A DNA stretch of 64,000 nucleotides from Balaenoptera acutorostrata (Eukaryota; Chordata; Mammalia; Artiodactyla; Balaenopteridae). This document shows, piece by piece, positions 1 through 10,918 of the stretch. The DNA lies in the NCBI RefSeq assembly GCF_949987535.1, contig NC_080079.1, positions 3,606,001-3,670,000 on the forward strand. The letters are read 5' to 3'. Each line of letters opens with the position of its first letter. Position 1 is the stretch's first letter. The notes beneath the pieces are model-generated. The model had not been told where the DNA came from and ran no database searches. It worked only from the letters and a program-made list of their open reading frames with translations. Both the position numbers and the translations under genes were made by a program.

Positions 1-1329
1 AATGTCTTTCCTGACTGGAGGAACAGGTCCAATTCTGTTTCCCAGAACACTAGGAAATGGTTCTAAACACCACTGCTCCAAAATATATCCTGGCAGAGAT
101 CACTGGCCTGATGTTTTTTCCAAAAACCCTCCAGCGTGGGTGGGAGTCAGCTCTGCCTTGTCCCTGCCCCCCTTCCCCCTGTGTGGGGGACACTCTTCCT
201 TCTTCCAGCACACCCCTGGGCCTCCCTGGAAGATGCGCCAAAGCATCTCAGCTCCAGGGCTGCAGAATCACCATAACAGTTTAAAAGCTCTTCCAGTGCC
301 CAGCAATAATTTGAAAACAAAAATCCCTCTCTAATTGGCTTTTCATGATTTCCCTGTATGGCCTCCCGATTCATAAAGTGCAAGTCAACGAGATGACTGT
401 GCAGCTTTCCCAGTTGCTTTGATCATTATCATAAACTTTGCTGCTTCAGGTTTGGCTGCTAACACATGGTAATCATTTATTACTCTGCCTTTTATACCTT
501 CTTAAACTTAGCATGGTCTTACTCCCTCCCTCTTTTCAATTTAAACAGATCGCCATACCGTGCTGAGATTTGGAAAGGAAGGGCACCCCTTGTGCTATAC
601 AAATAGGTTAAATAATAAACCAATGTTTCTACAAATTAGACAAGGATCCTGAAAGAATGCAATTGCACTTCACGTGTGGGAAATCCTTTGTGAATGAAGA
701 ATATTCCTTCACCAGGTGGAAGGTGTTAAGTGTCCCCTGTGGGTGGGTGAAACCCAGACCCCCTCAGGATGTGTGGGCCAGGTAAGCTCTGAGCTCCTTG
801 AGAAGCCTCTGCACATGTACAGAATCTTCCAGAGAAACCGGTAATCCTCCTCACTCTGCCAGAGGCTCCCTCCAGGAAGTCCTCCCCATTTTCTGGGCCT
901 CTGCTCTGCTGTAGCCTCCTCCAGCCCCCGCTGCTGGCCTGTGCTGATTTCTGAGTCAGTCCTGCTAATGGGAGTCAACCTTGGGGAGCCTACACACTGT
1001 CCCACATGACGGGAGGAGGGGTAGAGAGGGGTGGCTGTGTGATGGACAGGATGTGGAGGGTAGAGATGGTGGACCCCTCGCCCCACCAGCCTGCCCCAGC
1101 CCAGAGGGATGACCTGTGGTGATGCGGAGAGAGGGTAGCCCGTGACCTCTGGGGGGAATCCAAGGGCAGAAGATGGGCGAGGTATCACCAAGGCCACACA
1201 GGAAAAATATAAGGACAAAGTGCCCAATAGGCTACCAAGGGAGGCTCAGGGGCTCATCCCGAGGGTATGAAATGAGAGGTGATGGGAAGAGTAATGCCAG
1301 TATCTGGGAACCTGGAGCCTTGTCAGTGC
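1..1329. other. No recognised feature
   Basis: I read both strands and see no coding exon, RNA gene or repeat that I can name. The part from about 700 to 1230 is richer in GC than its surroundings, but its open frames show no recognisable domain and carry no start or splice context I would trust. Confidence 0.5.
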
Positions 1330-1660
1330 CGGATGGCTAAACTTTATGAGTCTACTCGGCCAGGCTACGGTGCCCAGTTATCTGGTCAAATAATAGGTGT
1401 TGCTGTGAAGGTATTTTGTAGATGATCCATTGACTTAAGTAAAGAAGATTATACTAAAAAATGTGGGTGGACCTCATCCAATCCTTTGAAAGCGTTAAGA
1501 GCAAAATCCTGAAATTTCCCAGAGAGGAAGAAATCCTGCTTCAAGATGATGCCATTGAAATTTTGCCTGGGTGACCAGATGACCTACCAGCCCAGCCCGT
1601 GGACATCAGACTTGCCAAATCCCATCAATGCATGAGCCAGTTTCTAGAAATAAATCTTTT

Positions 1661-1707
<47 letters not shown>

Positions 1708-1755
1708 TTCCTATTAGTTCTGTTTCTCTGGAGAACCCTGACTGACACATCAGAG
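1330..1755 (+). repeat. Mammal-wide LTR-like interspersed repeat, family uncertain
   Basis: The stretch follows a common mammalian repeat. A 'ggtgcccag..atctggtcaaa' head leads into 'gtgggtggacctcatccaat', then a 'gagccagtttctagaaataaatc' tail carrying AATAAA, and ends in 'gttctgtttctctggagaac'. The order of segments matches the consensus I remember, although I cannot name the subfamily with certainty. A second copy lies at 6866-7230 in the opposite orientation. The CA tract at 1664-1705 has expanded out of the TA/CA-rich tail normal for this repeat. Confidence 0.7.
1664..1705. repeat. (AC)n microsatellite, about 21 units
   Basis: This is an uninterrupted AC dinucleotide run of about 42 bp, lying within the tail of the LTR-like repeat. 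Its length makes it likely to be polymorphic. Confidence 0.97.
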
Positions 1756-3218
1756 TTGGGCAGAGGGACGTAGGTGGTCACAGCCACACTTGGAATCAAC
1801 ACGCTGGTCAGTGCTTCTGTCAGGTTGGAGGAGCCTGGTCCTTTCTCTCGTAGCCCAGCTCCCTTCTGAAATGACGCTTCCCCCAAATTGACAGACCCAA
1901 ATTCTCCTCTTGAAATCTGTCAACCAGGCCCCAAACAGGCAGGGCCTCCTAAGAGAATAGAGCAATTATTCCTGTAGGATATGGAATGTCTTTGAAGACC
2001 AACCTCTCTTATGTGACCCTTGAATATTCTGTACCAGGATAATATTAATAATGGGAAATTCTATGAGAAGAATCTTTAACATAAGATTTTGGCACAGTGA
2101 CAAAACAGAGACACTTCTTTTGAAGAGCTCCGTTCTCTTAACCAAATCTGTCATGTGGCCTTTCAATAAAAAGGAAGAGGCTCGTACTGTCATGTGGAAG
2201 AAATTCAGAACTTTGAGGTTACCAGCTACATACCGATCTTCAGAGAGATGCTCGGCTCTTTGCTCTGACAGGCATAGAGGAGGAATTTTGATTCTAGCCA
2301 TACCACAGTGAAGATACACATGGTAATTGTGGTGTGTAATTACCACGGGGCTCCCAAGAGAACCACAAGAGAATCCCAAAAGATCTCAGAAGAATGCCAT
2401 TCTGACTCTTGCAAAGTGAGCTTGGGATATTTGTCTATAAATTTTACACAATCTTGAGATAATTTCCCAGTGAGAGTGCAATCAGGAGTGTAAGTGAGTG
2501 AGTGTGGGTGTATGGCTTGTGTAGCATACTGGCTATAAAGTTCTCCTTGGCCCATAGAGTCAAAACATCTGCTGAATAAATAATTGACTTGTTGGCTGAA
2601 TCCAGCACCATGAGAGGAGGAGACTGGCCAGCTGTGCCTTAACTAGTTAGGGGTATTTTACTAAAGTCAGTAGAGATCATTGTCTGAAACAAGTAAACTT
2701 CAAGCTGTGGGTATTTAAAAAAAAAAAGCCTAGCTCTAGTAGATATTTAAATGGCAGAAATTATAATGTGATTAATATTTTCTTGAAGATTTGTTTTTAT
2801 CTTAACATTTTCCCCAAGAGTAGAGAACACTCGCTAAGGATATGGTCAACATTTCTAACTTTCCAACTCCACGATTTCCTTGATGCCATTAGTCTGTCTT
2901 GTCACTAACTGTAGTATGCAGGCTTCCTGAAGATACAGACCCTACATGAGGGCACACTAACGATTAGTCAAAGGCTTCTCAGGGCTTAGAAAAGCTAGGT
3001 CTGGGCGGTGAGAAGAAAGGGTGTTAAACTACAGCAACTCACAACATTTCTGAATGAAACTCAATTTCCATACAATGAATCAGTAACCCCCAGAAATTAC
3101 AAATGCTCAAGGTAAGACAGAGAAGGTAGATTAGTCAAAAGGAATCCCCAAATGGGGAGGGGTTAAAATTTTGCCGCCCCTGTGTTTGGAGGTAAGGCAT
3201 TGACTCCAAGTGGCATTA
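1756..3218. other. No recognised feature
   Basis: I see no gene or nameable repeat here. It is AT-rich unique-looking DNA with a short A run near 2717. The small open frames are scattered, overlap on both strands and have no recognisable domain. Confidence 0.5.
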
Positions 3219-3552
3219 TCCCATTCTAATCCACATCCCATATCTGTATCCACAGGCATATCCTTTGCTGTATCCCTGTCTCCATCCCCATCCTATCCCC
3301 ATTCCCATCCGTATCTATATCCATAGTCACGTGTATATCCTCATCCTCATCACCATCCCCAAACCCTTCCTCATCCTCATCTCCATCCATCTCTCCATCC
3401 CCATCCTCATCCAGATCCATTTCTCTCTCCACATTTCCAACACTTCCCCATCACGTTGATAATTCTGTCCACATGTCTCTCCACATCCATGTCCCCATCC
3501 ACATCTACCACATCCATATCCATAGCCACGTCCAATTCGCATCCCCATATCT
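3219..3552. repeat. Degenerate hexanucleotide repeat (ATCCCC/ATCCAT type)
   Basis: About 330 bp is built almost entirely of diverged six-base units such as ATCCCC, ATCCAT, ATCTCC and ATATCC, giving strong C/T bias on the plus strand and G/A bias on the minus strand. The minus strand is therefore open for long stretches and would encode Asp/Glu/Met/Gly-rich low-complexity peptides. Those frames are a by-product of the repeat, not genes. Confidence 0.9.
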
Positions 3553-6500
3553 TGATAAAGATGCAGCCACTGCTATGTGTTCGTCCAATGGCGCATGTAC
3601 TCTGGGAAGCCGACAGTCAGATTGACAAGTGAGCTTGCAATGTCTCCTCGCCAGGAGGTTTTCTAATTAGCCCCCTAGAGAATCTAGTGGTTCCTGTTTC
3701 ATAATTTGACTAGGTCTGCAAGATTAAGACAGCTTTCATTTTGTCACCACAAATAACTAACCTCCCTCATGTCAGATGACCAGTTGGATATCACACCAGT
3801 GTCAGACTTGGCAAAGTTGAAATGACTGAAAGCAAATGTGAACTCTCAAAGAACTCCTCTGGTACAACGGTGTTTCCCTCTTGCCCAGCCTTTAATTGGT
3901 CTTATTCATTCCATCACCTTCGTCATTCCTCAGTTCTAATCCTGGTCCTTGAGTAGATGTATTACTTCTTTAAAAGTCACCAAAGTACTTTTGAGACATA
4001 CACTTTCTTTTCGGTTAGCTGAAAGTGTTACCTCGTTAGCTTCCAAAAGTTAATATTTTTCCCTTAACACTGTTTATTATTAGAATATTAGTGAACCTAT
4101 GAAAGGCTCGACCCATTCATTTATTACGGGAATTTACTCAACTTACAGAAGTCAGTGTTTTCGTCATCAAAATTAAAATCAATAATGGGGCTGACATTTT
4201 TCCTATTCCTAATTATAACTTTGGTGAATCTTTTTATTCTTGGTAAATTAATGATTATTAGCCAACTTAAATCTTTTTTGGGGGGGGAGAGAAGCAATTA
4301 TTAATTTAAAAAGAACTTCAAATTTCTGTCCTTCTAAATAAGACATGGTGAACAAATCCATAAATGATTTGCTATTAACTCTACTTTGCCCGTGCTTATG
4401 TATCTCAAGAGGCAAATCTCACCAGACGTTTATTCATTCTGCTGATATTTATTGGGAATCTACAGTGCAAGGCCCTATGTTGGTTTACTGGGATCCAGAG
4501 ATCTCTCTAGATAGTGACGTATTCTGAAAACTATGTGTGTTATAGGATTTTCCATTGATAGAGGCATAAAAACCAGAAAGAGTATCCCTATTGGCGGAAT
4601 TATTCCATGTGCCCGAGGTGAGAAATTGAATGGCGGGGGGAAGGTTCAAATTGGCTCTGCCCCGTGGCTGGCTGGTCATGGCCGTCGCTCTGAGGCTGTA
4701 GTTCACTTTGGGACATCTCGATAACCCTGCCCTCTTTCTCAAGTCAACTGCAGATGCCCCAGGTCTTGGAGGAGGCTGATGGGTGAGCTGTTTTGCTTCT
4801 ATGGTGGGATGCTGGCTGCACCATGAACCCACGAGGGAACCAAAGAATCCTTTCCCTGAAAGTCTCAAAAGTTTGTTTGTTTACCAGAGATGAGTTTGTG
4901 TGCACTGAGGTAAACCTTAACCAAGGAATTTCCCCTCTTTCTATTCATGGGCAGTTGTAGGAAGTGCCAAAGAGTATCACCAAGTCCCAGGACTATCTGC
5001 TCCTAAGAACGCTGTGGTTTATCCACGGGGAACACAGCACATAAGGAGTAATTTAGTAGGAGACTCTCAGTTAAAACTCTCCTCCCTCTATCTTATTTTT
5101 CTCCCTCACAGGATATAGTTTTCCCTCGATGTTTCCACAAATATGTAAAAAATGTTGGCAAAAAAGCACTCAAATATTTATCTTGTATTTAACAACATCG
5201 AGAGTTACTTAAGTGTTTTTGTTATTTTAATCTGAAGGCTGTGGTCTGTTATTTCATGTGAATGAGAGATAAAAATCTTTCTGTGGTTTAACTGATAGGA
5301 TATTTTCAAACTTAAGAAGTTAAAAGAAAAACAAATAACAAACTTTAATATGAACATTCCTGACCCTCTGCTTGTTCCTTTACTTAAAATTCATATTAAA
5401 AAAGTTTGAAAGTTGTGAATTCCCCGTCACATGAGGCACCACATAACTCTGCCTGGGCTTGGAAAATCCAAAACGAGAGACCGCAGCAGACATCTTATAT
5501 GATTTCTTGTGTGTCGTGAAGATGTTTTATTTTATGTAGACCGAAGAACAGTGTTTTCATCTTGAGACATCCTCTCATCATCAGAGAAATATTCTCCTAT
5601 TTTATTTCCCATAACTCTAGGTTCCTATTGCGCTCTGTAACGTGGTTAGCGGATCAATGCTTATTCGATGGGAGACTGAGTATCAGTGAAGTCAGGAAGG
5701 GAGGAGAGAGTGGGTGACAGCATTTGTTTTCTAAATCAGTTTAGTACATCAGATTCCTCGAAGCTGAAATAATTGCAAAAAAACCCCAAAAGCCAATGCT
5801 GAGCAATAACTGACTTTAGTCAAGGGAAAACTTAGTCAGTTTGCATCACCTGGCCCTCATGGAGATGGGAGATTTGACTTAGTGTCAGAAGCCCCAGTGC
5901 CCACAAGAGAATTGCCCCCTGGCAGGAGGGTGAGGGTCTCAGACGAGGGAGCAGGTGTCCAGATTCATGCCCTGGAGGACCCGGATGGCAGAGGGAGATC
6001 ATGCAGATCCCTTCTCTGACCCCAGCCTTCCCTGTAGGCTGCTGTCTAAAGCTGGGGTCACCTCGAAAGAAGATGGGGCAGCGCTGTCCTTGAGCATGGC
6101 TTGGGAGATGCTTACTCTTTCCTGGTAACTCTGGAGGAATTCACATCCGCAGCGCAAGGACCTTCCTCCCTTCCTTGGGGAAGCATTTGCTGGGTGACCC
6201 CCCTGGGCTCGGCTCTTGAAAGACCTGGTGGGGAAGATCCAAGGTGGACGGGAGATGCATCCTGATGTCGAGGGGTAAGAAGGGCCACTGGTTACTCCTC
6301 CCGAGGGTGTGGAGGGATTCATGGAAGAAGCATCAAGCAGACCTGGGAAGCGGAGTGTTCACGGTGACAGATGGGGGCAGCGGGGCTGATGATGCGGAGC
6401 CTACCACTCTTCTCAGAGTGTCGCGCTGCACGTGCAAGGACGGTGTTTGTGTCTGAGAAGTGTTCTGAGCAGCCTACCTTTCAGGGCCCCCATACTCCAC

Positions 6501-6865
6501 TGACAAGCATTCTTCGATATAACCTGATGTTGTCTGGATACAGCATGGTGTGAGGGGAAGAAGATAATTCCATGTTATTTATAAATTAGGAAGGTAGGTC
6601 TAGTTCTCAGTCAAAGGTCATGAAATACGGGACCTTCATTTCCCACTCCCCTTCCTTGGAGGAGTTGCTTGGTTTCTTGCACTGAGGAGCCCCACTTTAG
6701 TGGGAAGGGAAAATGTGCTCAAGGCCATCCCCCTGCACCAGTGGTGCCTCTGTGAAAACATCCACCAGGCCTTGGAGCTCTGTGGGCTTTGCCCCTAAGT
6801 GAGTGAGGTCTTCCCAATGGCCTACAGGATGCCCATGGTCCTTCCTCTCTGCACGGTGTGATAGA
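3553..6865. other. Mostly unrecognised sequence
   Basis: No gene is recognised. A short piece near 4425-4505 ('ttattcattctgctgatatttattgggaatctac') resembles a very old mammalian-wide repeat of the MIR/L2 age class, but it is too short to assign. The rest is unique-looking, AT-rich to about 5.8 kb and more GC-rich from 5.9 to 6.8 kb. Confidence 0.45.
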
Positions 6866-7230
6866 CAGGGTTCTCCAGGAAGCAGAAGAGTAGGATGTAC
6901 ATATATTTAGGAAGAGATCTATTGTAAGGAGCTGGCTCGCATGATTATGAAGGCTGGCAAGTCCCAAATTCTGCAGGCCAGTATGGCAGGCTGGAGGCCC
7001 AGGAGAGCAGGTGCTGCAGAATTCCCTCTTGTTCAGGAGAGGTCAGTCTTTTGTTCTAGAGGTCAGCCTTCAACTGATTGGGTGAAGCCCACCAACATGA
7101 CAGAGGGCAATCTGCTTTACTCCAAGTCCATAGAGTTCAATGTTAATCTCATCCTCCCGCCAAAAAAAAAATCCTCTCACAGAAATATCCAGAATAATGT
7201 TCCATCACATCTTTGACCAAAAGTCTCATT
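6866..7230 (-). repeat. LTR-like interspersed repeat, second copy, inverted
   Basis: This is the same family as 1330-1755 on the opposite strand. It starts 'agggttctccaggaagcag', passes through 'gagctggctcgcatgattatgaaggctggcaagtccc' and 'ttcaactgattgggtgaagc', and ends near 'agaataatgttccatc'. It lacks the expanded CA tract of the first copy. The family name is uncertain. Confidence 0.7.
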
Positions 7231-7689
7231 CTCATGACACCCATGCTGGTGGTCTTGTACAGGGCAGCCCTCCACAGCACCCTGGTTGCCAATCTGCTTC
7301 ACTCTGCTCCATTTTTTTCTACGTTTTCCCGTATCACTGACCAGCTACTTCACTATGTGAGGTACTGCTTATGTTTATTGTTAATTTTATGGTTCTCCAC
7401 CAAGAGAAGCATCTTCATTTTGTTCATGGATGGACAAGCCCCTAGAAGAGTGGTGAAGCAGTAGGAACACAATAAATATTTCCTGAATCGAATGCTCCAT
7501 TTCCAACATGGCTAAAGAGTCACTTTTGTAAGGACAAGCAAAGAAATAAAGTCCTAGGCAAAAGTTAGACCAGAGTGGGGGTACTTTTGTTTCCCATCAG
7601 GTGATCCTCTTGTGCACCTACAAGCAACCCAGGTTCTGTAGGTGGTCTTCACCCACCTGCACATCTTTCCTAGGGTTTCCTAGGAAGCC
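7231..7689. other. No recognised feature
   Basis: No gene or nameable repeat is visible. The sequence continues from the end of the LTR-like repeat into unique-looking DNA. Confidence 0.45.
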
Positions 7690-7862
7690 TGGAAATAGAA
7701 TTTAGGAGTTTGCACAAACCTTCAAGTTCAACAGTTCACCTTTCCCATATAGATGAAGAAATGGTAAATTCAAGAAGCTCAGAGTCATCCAGTGGTGAAG
7801 AAGAAGAGTTGAGAATTGAACTCAAGTCTCTTGGTTCCCATCCCACAATGCTAAAAACCACG
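7690..7862 (-). repeat. Probable MIR SINE fragment
   Basis: The order 'atagatgaagaaatgg', 'agagtcatccagtggtgaag', 'gagaattgaactcaagtct' matches the reverse complement of a MIR core and tRNA-like head at a high level of divergence. Confidence 0.5.
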
Positions 7863-8262
7863 TGTGCTCTTTTTGGTTTTGTTTAGTTTTTAACCAAAAG
7901 CATCTACAGAGTCAAATGCCTTCCAGAATGCCATTTGTTTCCTGCAAAGGATCAATGTGCAGAAAAAGTTGTCATCATTTGACTCGAAAGGTCAGTCCTA
8001 GGTGGTCCACCACCTGCACAGGTAGCTGGCATCTTTAACCTGGGCAATCACAACATCTCCGAGCAGCAAACACTCCTCTGCCAAATGGGACAGGAAGAGG
8101 TGATGACAGAACACACAGGCGTTCTCCATGTGTGACAAGGCCTAGGTTCTGAATGTCTATGGACATCCTAAATCATGAAGACCAAGGCATGTGAGACTCT
8201 TGGTGCGATTAGAAGGTAAGTTTTCCCTGCACAGAACGCCTCCCTCCCGTCCCCACCACATG

Positions 8263-8264
<2 letters not shown>
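7863..8264. other. No recognised feature
   Basis: Nothing nameable is seen between the MIR-like fragment and the CA microsatellite. Confidence 0.45.

Positions 8265-8319
<55 letters not shown>
8265..8319. repeat. (CA)n microsatellite, about 27 units
   Basis: A perfect CA run of 55 bp, the longest dinucleotide array in the window. It is a good candidate polymorphic marker. Confidence 0.97.
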
Positions 8320-8321
<2 letters not shown>

Positions 8322-8849
8322 CTGAAAGGCAGGCTTTGTGCTGAGTGCCTGAATGCTCTGCTGAAGTGGATGAGAAGAGAGGTTTTAGCACAAATCCTTC
8401 ACTGCCTTGGCATTCTGCCAATAGCTGCCACAGACCTGGTTTTTCCCTGCAGAGATTCCAGCCCATTCTGCCCTGGTGCCCCGGTGATGATCTTATGGCT
8501 TCAAACGCAGGCTGGTGTGCCTGCCTGGGAAGATAGAGATTTCATTTTGGACTTGCTTGCCAGTTAAATATAAAAGTAAGGTTATCGGCTGTTCTTCTCC
8601 TTGTTCTTAGACAGGAGTGGATGAAGAAAGACACAAGTAGGGTGTAGGGTCCTTTATCACACAAGTCTGGTTCTAGATGCAGTGGGTCCCTGCTCAATGA
8701 GAGGTCCCATCCAGGAGCTGTCCAGGTCCTGTCTGAAAATCCGTGAGTTATCTCAACATGCTTTTGTGGTTCAGATTCCCCTCCTGCCAAACGCTTATAA
8801 TGGGACACATTTACTTTCTGATTAGCCACAGAATTTTGTGTTTCTCAGT
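8320..8849. other. No recognised feature
   Basis: No gene or nameable repeat is seen in this stretch. Confidence 0.45.
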
Positions 8850-10315
8850 CTTTGATATATTCATTTAGTCCACAAGTATTTATTCAACACATGCAAAAAT
8901 ACCAGTGCTGTGCTAGGTGGGGTGGGACTGGTCTTTAACTCCCAGGAGACTAGAGGCTAGAGGGAGATGGATGAGACACAGACAAGGCCCTCAGGGCCAA
9001 GTTTCCCAGCAGGTGGGTGGCACCTCTGCCCTCAAGTGAGCACCCTTTATGATAGCACAGTGTGGCATTAAGTGGCATTGAATTACATAGTTAGAAAGTT
9101 ACCTCTGTGCCCATTGTCTTTGGATCCTTCTGATAACGACAAAGAGAAAAGCTATAATCTGCTTATCCCTGAAAATAGGTTTTAGCAACATCTCACTGTA
9201 ATTTTAAGAACATTGATTCACTTTCGTTTGCAGTTAGCGATTTATTTTAAAAGGTGATTTGGATTGCCCGTTCATCATAATGATGTAAAGGACTTTTATT
9301 TTCAAAGTAAATCTGAGTGAAAAAAATGAGTCACTTTCTTAAAAGAATACCAGAAAATAGAAGCTGAGTTGTGTAGAGATGTGGAAAACTCATGGGGGAG
9401 GTGGAGTGTCAGACATTGCTGGGTTTTAGGGTGGGAGGAATCATTTGGTTAAGGGAATCTGCCCAGAGGAGGCGCCATCCAAACGGGGTCCCAGAGGAGA
9501 GTAGGAGAGTCGAGGAAGCATGGAGACAGTGCAGAAAGAGGGGACAACGGGCACCAAAACCAGATGACCAAGCAGAGTGCTGCAACCATGGCTTCAGGAT
9601 GTGATTGAGGCTTGGTGTTCAGGGGGGCAGCAGCGGAGGTGTAGATGCTGGGGGAGCCGTGCTGATCAGGGGTCCATTGAAGTGTTTCAAGCAGGGGGTT
9701 ACATGAAAGCTAACCTACCTTTGCTGCCACCCCTGGAGGGGATCTCATCCTTCTCTGGTAAGATCTCCTGTGTTAATGATTAAATCCTGGCGGCCACATC
9801 CCGGGGTTTCCTTTGTTTCCCTGTGGGGAAGCAGAGGAGGGGAGTGGGGTGAATGACAGGTGAGCCCTGAATTGTAGCATCCAGGTGAACCATCAGAAAT
9901 GAACAGGTCTATGGAGGTTCCATTCTCCAAGGCAGGGAGCGCAGGGGGTGGGCCAGATTTGGAGTGAGGGGTAGAGTTAAGTTTTGGTACATGTTGATTT
10001 TGAAGTACCTGTGGGATACTGGAGAGATGGCAGGTGTTTAGCTGATCATGCTGATAACAGTGTGGGCTCTGGAGACAGACCACCGACACCAGTGTCTGTG
10101 GTCCTAGACCTGACCTTCCTCCCAGCTTGTGTCAGGGTTATAGGAGCCAGCTCACGTGATGCATCTAGAACCCGCCTAGCACGCATTCCTGCTCAGGAGA
10201 ATTGGCTGTTATTAGATGCCTGTCTGGAGCTCAAGAGAGAGTTTTAGGCCAAGGTATAGATTTGAGTCATCAGCAGAGATGGTAAGTGAGGGATCACAGA
10301 CAGTATCACGGAGTG
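8850..10315 (+). repeat. Fragments of a very old mammalian interspersed repeat
   Basis: Several blocks in the same order recall one ancient repeat. They are 'agtatttattcaacac..ccagtgctgtgctaggtg' at the left, 'agtgtttcaagcagggggttacatga' near 9680, 'catgttgattttgaagtacctgtgggata' near 9990, and 'gtctggagctcaagagagagtt..gagtcatcagcagagatgg' near 10220. The family is remembered, not named. The parts between the blocks are too diverged to judge, and a MIR head may lie near 10050-10140. Confidence 0.5.
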
Positions 10316-10544
10316 CAAACGTTCTCTTTTTTATAATTCCTTGTTCGCATGGAATGTCCAGAACCTTGACATAAAAAGAGTAATATGCCAATGGTATGCT
10401 TTACAATCCCAAGTATAAAACTGAAATGTGACCATTTCTGTAGCCAGTCCTTTTCATGGGAGTTTTAACCTGGAGTCATTTCACATTTCTAGCATTACTG
10501 AGGCACTTCACGGCCACACTTGGGCCTTGGGTGTATTCACTCCT
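10316..10544. other. No recognised feature
   Basis: Short AT-rich interval between two old repeats; nothing is recognised. Confidence 0.4.
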
Positions 10545-10918
10545 TGTGTCAGTCTGCTCCAGATGCCCCAACTAAACACCCACAGGCATAAACAACAGAG
10601 ATTTAGTTTCCCACAGTTATGGAGGCTGGAAGCCAGAGGTCAGGTTCTGCTAGTGTTTGGTTTCTGGTGAGGGCTCTCCCCTTGGCTTGCAGACAGCCTC
10701 CTTCTTGCTGTGCCTTCACACAGAGGAGAGAGTACTCTGGAGTCTTTTCCTTGTCTTTTAAGGGCACTGGTTCTATTGGATCAGGGCCCCACCCATATGA
10801 CATATGACCTCATGTGACTTTAATTACTTCTTTAAAGGTCCCATCACCAAATACAGTCACATTGGGGGTAGAGCTTCGACATCTGAATTTGGGCAGGACA
10901 CAAACATTCAGTCCATAC
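10545..10918 (-). mobile_element. MaLR-type solo LTR (MLT1/MST-like)
   Basis: This is the reverse complement of a classic MaLR LTR. The markers are 'gtcagtctgctccagatgcc', 'agatttagtttcccacagttatggaggctgga', 'ggtgagggctctccccttgg', 'ccatatgacatatgacctcatg', and 'cacattgggggtagagcttcgacatctgaattt' before 'acattcagtccata'. No internal retroviral sequence is attached, so it is a solo LTR. The MLT1/MST subfamily cannot be fixed by eye. Confidence 0.85.

Noticed and set aside
3226..3548. Acidic Asp/Glu/Gly/Met-rich open frames
   Set aside because: They are products of the degenerate hexamer repeat, with similar openness in several frames.
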